Below are positions 17,440-26,038 of a stretch of 64,000 nucleotides of DNA, piece by piece. Location: positions 2,046,001 to 2,110,000 of the forward strand of contig NZ_FSRU01000001.1 in assembly GCF_900142845.1 (NCBI RefSeq). Reading direction: 5' to 3'. The notes beneath the pieces are model-generated. The model saw nothing but the letters and a program-made list of their open reading frames with translations. It made no database searches and was not told the origin of the DNA. The DNA is from Paraburkholderia phenazinium. GTDB lineage: Bacteria; Pseudomonadota; Gammaproteobacteria; Burkholderiales; Burkholderiaceae. A program made the translations under genes and the position numbers. Numbering within the stretch: the first letter of the stretch is position 1; each line of letters begins with the position of its first letter.

Positions 17440-17673
17440 GATTCTGCGTGGGGCAGCGCTGAGACACCATAGGTTCATAAATCATACGCCCAACCTCCGT
17501 AGGCAGGGCCCTATGTCATGGATGGAATTGCATTGCAGTGCACAAACCCATGGGTCTGGCGTGCCGCTTTCAACTGAACCTGACTGAAGCGGAACAGCGC
17601 GCGACGCACGGATCGCACTCATCTGCGCAGGTACACATGATATTTCGGATTGCATATTAACTGGAGTGAGACG

Positions 17674-17971
17674 ATGAAGAAGACGGTATCCACGGGCCTT
17701 GCGATAATATCGGTCGCGCTGTGTTCAAGCGCGATGGGACAGAGTGCGGGTAGCTTGATCTCGACAATGGGCGGGACGTGGCTCGATTTCGGTTCCTCTT
17801 CGGCGACCTCGTTGCGCAGCAGTTCGGCTGCGGGCGTGTTTACGTCTTCGGGTCAAGACAAACGCGACGATCGACTCCGTCGCGGCCAACGGTCAGACGG
17901 TGTTGTCCAACAAGACGCGGATCACGGCTGATCCATGGATCGGGTTCGTGGGGATTGGGTACCGGTTTTGA
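17674..17971 (+). pseudogene. Remnant of an OmpW-family outer membrane protein gene
   Basis: The first about 22 codons after ATG 17674 form a clear signal peptide (MKKTVSTGLAIISVALCSSA), and QSAGS begins the mature N-terminus as in OmpW proteins. A second frame, entered around 17858, reads TNATIDSVAANGQTVLS and ends IGFVGIGYRF followed by a stop at 17969. That is the final beta-strand and terminal phenylalanine of OmpW. The middle of the roughly 200-residue barrel is missing and the two ends are in different frames, so the gene has an internal deletion plus a frame change and cannot make a barrel. It lies convergent with, and 19 bp from, the bufB-like gene, where a bufC-like gene might be expected. 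Confidence 0.75.
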
Positions 17972-17990
17972 CAGTCCGGTTCGCTTGAGC

Positions 17991-18878
17991 TCAGCCAGGA
18001 GACATGATGTGCCGCGCCGACAGCGCCTGAGCGCGCAACACCGGCCAACTGGGAAGGTTGCTGTCCCACTCGACCAGCGTCGGCTTCGCGCCAATGCGCG
18101 AAACGACATCCCGATAGAGGTCCCAGACGGAACTGGAAATGGCGCAGTCGTGGCTATCGATCAGCAGCGGTTCGTTTTCGTCGTCGTGTTGTTCGCTATG
18201 TCCCGCGAGGTGTATTTCACCCACCGCTTCAAGCGGCAATGCATCAAGATACGCTGCGGCGGAAAAACCATGATTGCTTGCCGAAACAAACACGTTATTG
18301 ACGTCCAGCAACAGACCGCAGCCGGTTCGTTGAACGACCATGCGGATAAATTCGGCTTCGCTCAGGGTCGAGGACGCGAAAGCGACATAGGTCGACGGAT
18401 TCTCAAGCAGGAGAGGGCGTTTGATCGCATCCTGGACCTGATCGATGTGCTCGCACACCTGTTCGAGCGTGGCTTGCGTGTACGGCAAAGGCAGGAGATC
18501 GTTGAAGAACTGGCCGCCGTGCGACGACCACGCCAGGTGCTCGGACACCAGCATGGGCTCGTAGCGAATCACCAGCTCGCGAAAGCGCGCCAGATGCGCG
18601 ACGTCCAGTACGTCAGGCCCGCCGATCGACATGCATACACCGTGGAGGGAAAGCGGATAGTGCTCGCGGATGGCCGTCAGTGCCCGGTGCGGCGGGCCGC
18701 CGGCGCCCATATAGTTTTCAGCGTGAACCTCGAAGAAGCCATCCTTCAGTCCGTCCGCGAGAATCGCGGCCAGGTGTTCGTGCTTGAAACTGGTGCCGGC
18801 CGGCCCCTGAGCACCACGCATGACGCCATGGTGACGGCCCGACTCGCCCACCGCGGTGATGCTGGGGATATCGTTCAT
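17991..18878 (-). CDS. bufB: DUF692/MNIO-family multinuclear iron oxidase, BufB-like
   Basis: A 295-residue TIM-barrel DUF692 protein. Likely metal-binding residues sit in EVHAENYM, LHGVCMS, SEHLAW, LLENPSTYV, LLDVNNVFVS, GEIHLAGHSE, LLIDSHDC and LVEWDSNLP. MNIO enzymes (for example BufB and MbnB) use two or three iron ions to oxidise cysteines of a ribosomally made precursor, giving thiooxazole- or oxazolone-type groups. The substrate is presumably the four-cysteine protein encoded 31 bp upstream on the same strand. A DUF2063 partner (BufC), which normally follows and helps present the precursor, is missing here; an ompW relic occupies that position. Confidence 0.9.
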   Translation of the reverse strand: MNDIPSITAVGESGRHHGVMRGAQGPAGTSFKHEHLAAILADGLKDGFFEVHAENYMGAGGPPHRALTAIREHYPLSLHGVCMSIGGPDVLDVAHLARFRELVIRYEPMLVSEHLAWSSHGGQFFNDLLPLPYTQATLEQVCEHIDQVQDAIKRPLLLENPSTYVAFASSTLSEAEFIRMVVQRTGCGLLLDVNNVFVSASNHGFSAAAYLDALPLEAVGEIHLAGHSEQHDDENEPLLIDSHDCAISSSVWDLYRDVVSRIGAKPTLVEWDSNLPSWPVLRAQALSARHIMSPG

Positions 18879-18909
18879 GGCCGCACCCTTGCTTGCGTCG
18901 TTGCTGGGA

Positions 18910-19221
18910 TCAGGACTTCAGCGGAGTGAGCGAGCCATGGCCACCGCCCGGCACTTCGATGCTCGTGCAGGTGCCGCCCTGGACGAACTTCCACGAGTTA
19001 CCCTGGAAGTCCGTCGCGGACGTTCCCTGGCAGGTCGTGCCGGGACCGGCGGCGCAGTCGTTCTGCCCTTTGAGGGCGACGCCATAGCACTTCTCCTTGT
19101 GAGCGGCGACGGCGGCGCTCGCTTCGGCCGGCGTGAGCGGCGCGGCGTGAGCGACCGAAGCGAGCAGGCTGGCGACGACGCCGGCGAGCAGCGTGGAACT
19201 GACGGTGGTCTTTGCGGACAT
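18910..19221 (-). CDS. bufA: DUF2282 bufferin-type RiPP precursor, exported, four cysteines
   Basis: A 103-residue protein with a Sec signal peptide (hydrophobic core about residues 10-24, cleavage after ASVAHA at 26). The mature part is about 77 residues with Cys45, Cys56, Cys64 and Cys85 in [20 protein letters not shown] and GGTCTS. This is the DUF2282/BufA1 pattern; such bufferins bind copper in the periplasm after MNIO modification of cysteines. It is the first gene of a two-gene unit with bufB. A promoter resembling the ECF SigF type lies 54-80 bp upstream. The metal and the exact modification are inferred from the family. Confidence 0.9.
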   Translation of the reverse strand: MSAKTTVSSTLLAGVVASLLASVAHAAPLTPAEASAAVAAHKEKCYGVALKGQNDCAAGPGTTCQGTSATDFQGNSWKFVQGGTCTSIEVPGGGHGSLTPLKS

Positions 19222-19274
19222 GGAATTTCTCCAGGGTTGGAATGGAAGGTACCCGTGGTGGATACAACCGTTAA

Positions 19275-19301
19275 TTCGTCGATGACGAAGCCCTGGTTAC
19301 A
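19275..19301 (-). promoter_or_regulatory. ECF-sigma-like promoter TGTAACC-N16-CGAA upstream of bufA
   Basis: On the minus strand TGTAACC (19301-19295), a 16-bp spacer and CGAA (19278-19275) lie 54 bp before the bufA ATG. I recall GTAACC-N16-CGAA as the Caulobacter SigF promoter that drives bufferin operons. The match in both boxes and in spacing is exact, but no sigma factor gene is in the window. Confidence 0.6.
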
Positions 19302-19391
19302 GCGAGGAGCAATTTTTTTCAGCCGGTTGCCGGCTGCGACGGGGACCGTCTCCATCCCTTCGAGCCGCGCCCTTGTCCTGGCTCCTTGCCT

Positions 19392-20312
19392 TCAGGACGT
19401 GGCGATACGAGGTACATGGGGTATCTGTGCTTCCTCGTACAGCCGGTAGATCAGTTCAAGCATCTCCCGGATATCGCGCGACTCGTCGAGCGCACGCATG
19501 CTCATGATGATGGGCGATACCAGTGTGGGATCGTCCAGCTCCTTGTAGCTCACATCGTCGCGCTTCAGGCCGTACACGCTGCTCGGTACGACAGCAATGC
19601 CTTCTCCCGCTGCGACGAGCCCTAGCGCAATCTGCAGCTCTCGCACCTCATAGATCCGCCGCGGCTTGAGCGCACGGTCCTGGAACGCCGCAAGCACCTG
19701 GTCCGCGTAACTGGGTCTTGGCGCCTTCGGGAAAATGATCAGCGTCTCGTTGACCAGATCGCCAAGCGCCAGGACCGGCTTGGCGAGCGAGAGCGGATGG
19801 CCCTCCGGAAGGGCAACGATCATCTTCTCCTCGCGAAGAATCACCCGGCGGATGCTCGCGTCTTCGAGTCGAATCCGGCCAAACCCGACATCGATCCGGC
19901 CATCCTTCAACGCGCGGATCTGGTCCATTGTCGACATCTCGTGGAGGCTGAGTTCGACCGTGGTGTTCTCGTCGCGGAAGCGGCGGATGATTTTGGGCAG
20001 CATGCCGTATAGCGTCGAGCCCACAAACCCGACGGAGAGACTGCGCTCGATATTGCCCACGCGCCTCGTCATAGATTCGAGTTCGGCCGTCTGAGCCAGC
20101 AACTGCACGGCATGCGAATAGAAGAACTTGCCCGTCTCCGTCAGCTTCAACGGGCGCGAGTTGCGCTCGAATAGCTGCACGCCAAGCGTTTCTTCGAGCT
20201 GTTGTATCTGGCGGCTCAGAGGGGGCTGAGCCATGTGCAATCGCTGCGCCGCGCGCGTGAAATTGCGTTCCTCGGCCACCGCGACGAAATAGCGAAGATG
20301 TCGCAACTCCAT
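19392..20312 (-). CDS. benM: LysR-family regulator of benzoate catabolism, BenM/CatM-like
   Basis: A 306-residue LysR regulator opening with MELRHLRYFVAVAEERNFTR and AQPPLSRQIQQLEETLG, the CatM/BenM type N-terminus. The effector domain has VGFVGSTLYGMLP at about residues 93-105. Family members respond to benzoate and cis,cis-muconate and activate ben and cat operons at ATAC-N7-GTAT sites. It is divergent from benA, and two near-consensus sites lie between. The start ATG 20312 follows a GGAGGTATTGAG sequence (read on the minus strand). Confidence 0.9.
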   Translation of the reverse strand: MELRHLRYFVAVAEERNFTRAAQRLHMAQPPLSRQIQQLEETLGVQLFERNSRPLKLTETGKFFYSHAVQLLAQTAELESMTRRVGNIERSLSVGFVGSTLYGMLPKIIRRFRDENTTVELSLHEMSTMDQIRALKDGRIDVGFGRIRLEDASIRRVILREEKMIVALPEGHPLSLAKPVLALGDLVNETLIIFPKAPRPSYADQVLAAFQDRALKPRRIYEVRELQIALGLVAAGEGIAVVPSSVYGLKRDDVSYKELDDPTLVSPIIMSMRALDESRDIREMLELIYRLYEEAQIPHVPRIATS

Positions 20313-20316
20313 CTCA

Positions 20317-20352
20317 ATACCTCCAGGATATAGACCAATACTAAATCGGTGT
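20317..20352. promoter_or_regulatory. Two BenM-type operator half-site pairs between benM and benA
   Basis: ATAC-CTCCAGG-ATAT (20317-20331) and ATAC-TAAATCG-GTGT (20338-20352) each match the ATAC-N7-GTAT LysR consensus with one mismatch. They start 21 bp apart, two helical turns, on the same DNA face. This is the expected layout for an activation/recognition site and a regulatory site controlling both benM and benA. Confidence 0.65.
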
Positions 20353-20476
20353 TGGACGGGCCGTTTTGACGTCCATTATTCTGCCTTCACACGATGTTTC
20401 AGCACCGAATTATACCTTTCAGGCATGAATGGCGGATGCTGAATCAAGGGTTAACCCCGGCATACGGAGCGCACAC

Positions 20477-21835
20477 ATGGCCGCCACTACCGACAAAGCC
20501 AGGCAACTGGATGAACTGCTGCACACCGCCGTTCAGGACGACAGGCAGAGCGGTGTATTCCGTTGCCGCCGCGACATCTTCACCCACGCCGATTTATTCG
20601 AGCTCGAGATGAAACACATCTTCGAGAGCAATTGGGTCTACCTGGCGCACGAAAGCCAGATTCCCAACCCCAACGATTACTACACCACGTGGATCGGCCG
20701 CCAGCCCGTAGTGGTCACCCGCGACAAGGGCGGTGAGCTGCACGCGGTCATCAACGCCTGCGCGCACAAAGGGGCGATGCTGTGCAGGCGAAAGCACGGC
20801 AACAAAGGCAGCTTCACCTGTCCGTTCCACGGCTGGAGTTTCTCCAATACCGGCAAGCTGCTGAAAGTGAAGGATGCGAAAACCACCGAATATCCGGTGC
20901 AATTCAACACCAACGGCTCGCATGACCTGAAAAAGGTCGCGCGTTTTCAGAGCTATCGTGGCTTCCTGTTCGGCAGCCTCAACGCCGATGTGCTGCCCTT
21001 GGAGGACTACCTCGGCGAGACCCGGGTCATCATCGACCAGATTGTCGACCAGGCGCCGGATGGGCTCGAAGTGTTGCGCGGCAACTCCTCGTACATCTAC
21101 GACGGCAACTGGAAGATGCAGATGGAGAACGGTTGCGACGGCTACCACGTTAGCACCGTGCACTGGAACTACGCTGCGACGATGGACCGGCGCAAGGTCG
21201 ACGGCACCAAGGCGGTGGATGCGAATGGCTGGAGCCGGTCGGTAGCCGGCGTGTATGGGTTCGAACACGGCCACATCCTGCTGTGGACCAACACGATGAA
21301 CCCGGAAGTGCGTCCGGTTTATCAGTACCGCGAAGAAATCGGCGCACGCGTCGGCGAAGCAAAGGCGAAATTCATCGTCAACCAGACGCGAAACCTGTGC
21401 CTGTATCCGAACGTGTTTCTGATGGACCAGTTCAGCACCCAGATTCGTGTGGTGCGTCCGCTCTCCGTAGACCAGACCGAAGTCACCATCTTCTGTTTTG
21501 CGCCAAAGGGTGAGAGCGCCGCCGACCGCGCCACGCGTATCCGCCAGTATGAGGATTTCTTCAACGTCACGGGAATGGGTACCGCCGACGACCTGGAAGA
21601 GTTCCGCGCGTGTCAGGCCGGTTATGCCGGTACCGCCGCGTTGTGGAACGACCTTTCGCGCGGCGCGCCGTTGTGGGTCGACGGCCCGGACGCAAACGCG
21701 AAGAGCATGGGCCTCAGGCCGCTGATCTCCGGCGAGCGGAGCGAGGACGAGGGCCTCTTTGTGTGCCAGCACGAATACTGGCTGCACGTGATGCGCGAGG
21801 CGTTGAAAAAAGAACAAGAGGGAGTCTCGGCATGA
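20477..21835 (+). CDS. benA: Benzoate 1,2-dioxygenase large (alpha) subunit
   Basis: A 452-residue ring-hydroxylating dioxygenase alpha subunit. The Rieske centre ligands are Cys95, His97, Cys115 and His118 (CAHKG and CPFHGW, 17 residues apart). The mononuclear iron site lies at [12 protein letters not shown]. With BenB it forms the terminal oxygenase that converts benzoate to cis-1,6-dihydroxycyclohexadiene carboxylate in the cytoplasm. I chose ATG 20477, preceded by CGGAG at good spacing; an in-frame ATG at 20429 would add 16 residues. The stop overlaps the benB start. Expression is likely BenM-dependent. Confidence 0.92.
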   Translation: MAATTDKARQLDELLHTAVQDDRQSGVFRCRRDIFTHADLFELEMKHIFESNWVYLAHESQIPNPNDYYTTWIGRQPVVVTRDKGGELHAVINACAHKGAMLCRRKHGNKGSFTCPFHGWSFSNTGKLLKVKDAKTTEYPVQFNTNGSHDLKKVARFQSYRGFLFGSLNADVLPLEDYLGETRVIIDQIVDQAPDGLEVLRGNSSYIYDGNWKMQMENGCDGYHVSTVHWNYAATMDRRKVDGTKAVDANGWSRSVAGVYGFEHGHILLWTNTMNPEVRPVYQYREEIGARVGEAKAKFIVNQTRNLCLYPNVFLMDQFSTQIRVVRPLSVDQTEVTIFCFAPKGESAADRATRIRQYEDFFNVTGMGTADDLEEFRACQAGYAGTAALWNDLSRGAPLWVDGPDANAKSMGLRPLISGERSEDEGLFVCQHEYWLHVMREALKKEQEGVSA

Positions 21836-22320
21836 GCTTCGACTACCCGACAATCTGCGCCACGCTGTACCGCGAAGCGCGTCTGCTGGATGACCGTCAG
21901 TGGGACGAGTGGCTGGCCTGCTATACGGAAGACGTCACCTACTGGATGCCGGCGTGGGATGACGACGACCAGCTTACCGATGATCACGAGAGCCAGATCT
22001 CGCTGATGTATTACCCGGACCGTGGCGGCCTGGAAGACCGCGTGTTTCGCATCAAGACCGAGCGTAGCGGGGCGTCGATGCCTGAACCGCGCACCAGCCA
22101 CAACGTGACGAATGTGGAAGTGCTGGCCGAACGCGGCAATGAAGTCGACGTGCGCTACAACTTCAACACGCTCAATCACCGCTACAAAACCACCGATCAT
22201 TTCTTCGGCACGATGTTCGTCACCCTGAGAAAGGTCAATGACGGGCTGCTGATCGCCAGCAAGCGAATCGTGCTGAAGAACGACTACATCCGCCAGGTGC
22301 TCGACGTCTACCACGTTTGA
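21832..22320 (+). CDS. benB: Benzoate 1,2-dioxygenase small (beta) subunit
   Basis: A 162-residue NTF2/SnoaL-fold beta subunit. Typical segments are [20 protein letters not shown] near the N-terminus and [19 protein letters not shown] in the middle, ending in [13 protein letters not shown]. It is structural in the alpha3beta3 oxygenase. The ATG overlaps the benA stop, so it is translationally coupled. A 40-bp gap with AAGGAGA leads to benC. Confidence 0.92.
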   Translation: MSFDYPTICATLYREARLLDDRQWDEWLACYTEDVTYWMPAWDDDDQLTDDHESQISLMYYPDRGGLEDRVFRIKTERSGASMPEPRTSHNVTNVEVLAERGNEVDVRYNFNTLNHRYKTTDHFFGTMFVTLRKVNDGLLIASKRIVLKNDYIRQVLDVYHV

Positions 22321-22360
22321 GGTCGAGTGCCGGAAAGAGATGAGAAGGGAAGGAGACAGC

Positions 22361-23383
22361 ATGTCCAGCTACACCATTGCACTGAATTTCGAGGACGGCG
22401 TGACCCGCTTCGTCGAATGCAAGGCCGGCGAGAAGGTGCTCGATGCCGCCTTTCGCGCCAGAATCAACCTGCCAATGGATTGCTCCGACGGCGTGTGCGG
22501 CACCTGCAAGTGCCGCGCCGAAAGCGGTCGCTACGATCTGGGAGACGACTATATCGAGGACGCCCTCAGCGACGACGAGAAGAGCAGCGGTCTCGTCCTT
22601 ACCTGCCAGATGGTGCCGCAAAGCGACTGTGTGATTGCCGTGCCGGCCTCGTCCAATGTGTGCAAGACGGAGCAGAGCAGGTTCGCCGCGACGGTATCGA
22701 AGATCGAGCCGCACAACGACGCAGCCGTCGTGCTCGAGCTCGACGTGGAGGCCGCGGCACCGGTGTTCCTGCCGGGTCAGTACGTCAACATCGATGTTCC
22801 CGGCAGCGCGCAGCATCGTTCGTATTCCTTTTCATCGGCGCCGGGTGAGTCGAGAATCCGCTTTCTGATCAAGAAGATTCCCGGCGGTGTGATGAGCACC
22901 TGGCTCGAATCCGCATGCCCCGGCAACAGGGTGGAACTGACCGGACCGCTGGGGAGTTTCTATCTGCGCGCCGTGGAGCGGCCGTTGCTGTTCCTCGCGG
23001 GCGGTACGGGCCTGGCACCGTTTCTGGCGATGCTGGAAGTGCTGGCGCGCGTCGCTTCGCAGCAGAAGGTTCATCTGATCTATGGCGTGACGCGAGACCT
23101 TGATCTCGTGCAGGTGGAAGCCCTCGATGCGTACGCGGCGAAGCTGCCGAATTTCAGCTACGCCACGGTCGTCGCCGATGCGGATTCGGCGCATCCGCGC
23201 AAGGGTTGGGTGACGCAGCACATTCCAGCCGAGGCCTTGAATGATGGTGATGTCGACGTGTACCTGTGCGGACCGCCGCCGATGGTCGATGCCGTGCGTC
23301 AGTATTTCGACGACAACGGCATGAAACCCAACAGCTTCCACTACGAGAAGTTCACGCCCAACGCTTCGCCGAGGACCGCATGA
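22361..23383 (+). CDS. benC: Benzoate 1,2-dioxygenase electron transfer component (reductase)
   Basis: A 340-residue fused reductase. The N-terminal plant-type 2Fe-2S ferredoxin uses Cys41, Cys46, Cys49 and Cys82. The FAD-binding barrel has RSYSFSSAP and the NAD(H) domain has GGTGLAPFLAML, with YLCGPPPMVDAVR near the end. It passes electrons from NADH to the Rieske centre of BenA. The ATG at 22361 has a strong AAGGAGA site. The last codons overlap the benD start by ATGA. Confidence 0.93.
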   Translation: MSSYTIALNFEDGVTRFVECKAGEKVLDAAFRARINLPMDCSDGVCGTCKCRAESGRYDLGDDYIEDALSDDEKSSGLVLTCQMVPQSDCVIAVPASSNVCKTEQSRFAATVSKIEPHNDAAVVLELDVEAAAPVFLPGQYVNIDVPGSAQHRSYSFSSAPGESRIRFLIKKIPGGVMSTWLESACPGNRVELTGPLGSFYLRAVERPLLFLAGGTGLAPFLAMLEVLARVASQQKVHLIYGVTRDLDLVQVEALDAYAAKLPNFSYATVVADADSAHPRKGWVTQHIPAEALNDGDVDVYLCGPPPMVDAVRQYFDDNGMKPNSFHYEKFTPNASPRTA

Positions 23384-24174
23384 ACACGCAACGATTCGCC
23401 GGCAAGGTCATGGTCGTCACCGGCGCGGCGCAGGGCATTGGTCGTGCTGTCGCGCTGCGTGCGGCCGCCGAAGGCGGCAAGGTGCTGTTGGTGGATCGCG
23501 CCGACTTCGTCTGTGAAGTTGCCGCCGAAGCGCAAGGCACGCACACCACTCGCACAGCCGACACGGTTGGGTTCGTTGCCGACCTCGAAACATATGAAGG
23601 CGCGGCATCGGCGATGGCGTTTGCCGTGCGGCAGTTTGGCGGTATCGACATCCTGGTGAACGGCGTGGGTGGGGCGATTCGCATGCGTCCGTTCGCGGAG
23701 TTCGAACCGGCGCAGATCGATGCGGAAATTCGCCGCTCGCTGATGCCCACGCTGTACGCGTGCCACGCGGTGCTGCCGCACCTGCTCAAGCGCGGCGGCG
23801 GAACCATCGTCAATATCTCATCGAACGCCACACGTGGGATTCGTCGCGTGCCGTATTCGGCGGCCAAGGGCGGGGTCAACGCGATGACGCAGTCACTGGC
23901 AATGGAATACGCGGCGCACAACATCCGCGTCGTCGCGACCGCACCCGGCGGCACCGACGCGCCTGCGCGGCGCGTGCCTCGCAATACGGCCGGCGACAGC
24001 GAGCAGGAAAAAGTCTGGATGGGCGAGGCGGTGAGGCAGGTCACCGAATCGACCTTTCTCAAGCGCTACGGCAGCATCGACGAGCAGGTCGCTCCCATTC
24101 TGTTCCTCGCTTCGGACGAGGCGAGCTATATCACCGGCACAGTGCTGCCGGTCGCGGGCGGGGATACCGGCTGA
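23380..24174 (+). CDS. benD: 1,6-dihydroxycyclohexa-2,4-diene-1-carboxylate dehydrogenase
   Basis: A 264-residue short-chain dehydrogenase with nucleotide-binding GAAQGIG at residues 15-21 and the catalytic PYSAAKGG (Tyr-x3-Lys). It oxidises and decarboxylates the benzoate cis-diol to catechol with NAD+. It is the last gene of benABCD. No catechol 1,2-dioxygenase or other ortho-pathway gene is present here, so catechol must be processed by genes elsewhere. Confidence 0.92.
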   Translation: MNTQRFAGKVMVVTGAAQGIGRAVALRAAAEGGKVLLVDRADFVCEVAAEAQGTHTTRTADTVGFVADLETYEGAASAMAFAVRQFGGIDILVNGVGGAIRMRPFAEFEPAQIDAEIRRSLMPTLYACHAVLPHLLKRGGGTIVNISSNATRGIRRVPYSAAKGGVNAMTQSLAMEYAAHNIRVVATAPGGTDAPARRVPRNTAGDSEQEKVWMGEAVRQVTESTFLKRYGSIDEQVAPILFLASDEASYITGTVLPVAGGDTG

Positions 24175-24252
24175 TCTTTCCGTGCGATGCTCTTCCACAC
24201 TGCCGCCGGCCCTGGGCGAAGCCTGCCGCGCCTCAGGCCGGTTGCGAGGCAA

Positions 24253-24284
24253 GCACGATCGAGCGTGATCGAGCGTGATCGTGC
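24253..24284. repeat. Tandem 10-bp repeat nested in an inverted repeat after benD
   Basis: GATCGAGCGT occurs twice in tandem (24257-24276) followed by GATCGTGC. The ends GCACGATC (24253-24260) and GATCGTGC (24277-24284) are inverted. It could fold as a hairpin and end the ben transcript, but there is no T-run. Confidence 0.4.
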
Positions 24285-24416
24285 CAAAGCGGGCAGTGGG
24301 GACAACCGACGAATTCGAGTGTATTGTCTGGACTGCAACGGCTCCATGCAACCTGACCAGATCGTTCTACACTTGTGCCGGCAGGTGTTCCCGGCATTCG
24401 CCATCGGGAGAGATCG

Positions 24417-25478
24417 ATGACCGACAGACCGACTTCCAACCCATCCACCGTTCGTTCGCTGGCGCTGATTGCAGTCGTGGTGGTCGTGCTGGTCGCCGCC
24501 TTCGCCTTTACGGCCGGCTGGCTCTCGCCGGGGCGCCTGACGCCGGCAAAGATCGTCAACGCGCTTGCGCCCCCAGGGGGCGCGGCGCTGGGCTTCCGGC
24601 GCAACCACTCGAAGGGTATCTGCTTTACCGGCAGCTTCGAATCGAATGGGGCGGGTGCGGCCTTGTCGAAGGCGCCGATGTTCGCGCCTGGCTCGTATCC
24701 GGTCACGGGCCGTTTCAATCTCGCTACGCAGGATCCCAAAGCGCCGGACGCTACGGTTCGGGTCAGGGGCCTCAGTCTGCGCATCGTCGCCCCGGATGGA
24801 AGCGAATGGCGCTCGGCGATGATCGACGCACCCTTCTTCCCGGTCGCCACACCGCAGGCCTTCTACGGACTGCTGCAGGCCTCGGCCAACAAGAGCGACC
24901 CGGACGCCATGAAGAATTTTGCTGCTGCGCATCCCGAACTCGGCAATTTTGGCGCATGGGCCGGCAGCGCACCGTGGACGGCCTCATACGCGCAAGAGCG
25001 CTACAACAGCCTTAATAGCTTCATCTTCACCAATGCCTCGGGACAGGACCAGGCCGTACGCTGGTCCTACGTGCCGGCGGCGCAACCCGAGGCCGTCTCC
25101 CCGGATCAATTGAAGGCGAAGGGGGCCGACTTCCTCGCCGCGGATATTACCCAGCGGGTGCAAAGCGCGCCGCAACGATGGACGCTGGTCGTCACGCTCG
25201 CCAATCCCGGCGATCCGACCGCCGACCCCAGCAAAGCCTGGCCGGAAGATCGACGCAAGGTGGAGGCGGGGACGCTGGTGGTCAGCGCCATCGAGCCCGA
25301 GGCTGACGGGCCGTGTCGCGATCTCAACTTCGATCCAACCGTCTTGCCGCCCGGCATGCACGTCTCGGACGATCCGTTTCCCGCCGCGCGCTCCGCCGCC
25401 TATTCCGTATCGTTCAACCGGCGCACCGCCGAGGATAAGGACTATCCGCACCATCCGGCCGGAGGAGACACGCCATGA
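24417..25478 (+). CDS. Catalase-family peroxidase, SrpA-like, membrane-anchored
   Basis: A 353-residue heme catalase-fold protein of the short SrpA/catalase-related type. An N-terminal membrane anchor or uncleaved signal (about residues 12-37) puts the body in the periplasm. The catalytic histidine lies in FRRNHSKGICFTG, followed by FESNGAGA; a distal arginine-rich segment lies near AAYSVSFNRRTAED. ATG 24417 is chosen with GGGAGAG upstream; the frame opens at 24375. It overlaps the cytochrome b561 gene by ATGA, a common pairing that suggests electron delivery for peroxide reduction. Confidence 0.85.
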   Translation: MTDRPTSNPSTVRSLALIAVVVVVLVAAFAFTAGWLSPGRLTPAKIVNALAPPGGAALGFRRNHSKGICFTGSFESNGAGAALSKAPMFAPGSYPVTGRFNLATQDPKAPDATVRVRGLSLRIVAPDGSEWRSAMIDAPFFPVATPQAFYGLLQASANKSDPDAMKNFAAAHPELGNFGAWAGSAPWTASYAQERYNSLNSFIFTNASGQDQAVRWSYVPAAQPEAVSPDQLKAKGADFLAADITQRVQSAPQRWTLVVTLANPGDPTADPSKAWPEDRRKVEAGTLVVSAIEPEADGPCRDLNFDPTVLPPGMHVSDDPFPAARSAAYSVSFNRRTAEDKDYPHHPAGGDTP

Positions 25479-26038
25479 GCCCGATCCGCAATCGCTTTAC
25501 ACCGCTGCAGCGCGTGCTTCACTGGCTCATGGCGGTTTGCATTCTGGCGATGCTGTTCATCGGCGTCGGGATGGTGTCCACCGTTCGCCCGGATTATCTT
25601 TCGCTGGTGTCCATCCACAAGCCGCTGGGCATCACGATTCTCGTGCTGGCGCTGATTCGCCTGGCGGTGAGGTTGACGCGCGGCGCGCCGCCGCTGCCGG
25701 CCTCGATGCCCGAACCGATGAAGCTCGCCGCTCGTCTGTCGCATCTGGCGTTCTATCTGTTGATGATCGGGCTGCCGCTGATCGGCTGGGGCATGCTGTC
25801 GGCCGCGGACTATCCCGTCGTGGTGTTCGGGATGCGCTTGCCGTCCTTCCTGCCGCATAGCAACTGTTTGCACACGCTGCTGTGGAACGCACACAGGGCG
25901 CTTGCGCTGTGCTTCTTTGCGCTGATTGTGGTTCATCTGGCGGCGGCGCTGTTGCATGCGCTGGTGAGACGCGACGGGGTCTTTGAGGCGATGGCGCTGT
26001 GGCGCTCCGAGGGGAAGGCGGAGGGTTCCGGGGATTAG
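25475..26038 (+). CDS. Cytochrome b561-family membrane protein
   Basis: A 187-residue four-helix membrane protein. Likely heme-ligand histidines are in LQRVLHWLM (first helix), SIHKPLG, AARLSHLAFY and WNAHRALAL. Bacterial b561/CybB proteins carry electrons from quinol to periplasmic partners. It is translationally coupled (ATGA) to the catalase-like gene. Its stop overlaps the stop of the convergent CDF gene by 3 bp. Confidence 0.88.
   Translation: MSPIRNRFTPLQRVLHWLMAVCILAMLFIGVGMVSTVRPDYLSLVSIHKPLGITILVLALIRLAVRLTRGAPPLPASMPEPMKLAARLSHLAFYLLMIGLPLIGWGMLSAADYPVVVFGMRLPSFLPHSNCLHTLLWNAHRALALCFFALIVVHLAAALLHALVRRDGVFEAMALWRSEGKAEGSGD

Noticed and set aside
17778..18929. 383-codon open frame on the plus strand
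   Set aside because: It covers the BufB-like gene on the other strand; the protein is Arg/His-rich with no motif, while BufB is clearly recognisable.
20594..21853. 419-codon open frame on the minus strand
   Set aside because: It is a shadow of benA, with histidine- and valine-rich nonsense sequence.
24181..24416. Rho-independent terminator after benD
   Set aside because: The inverted repeat has a long loop and no T-run; listed only as a repeat.
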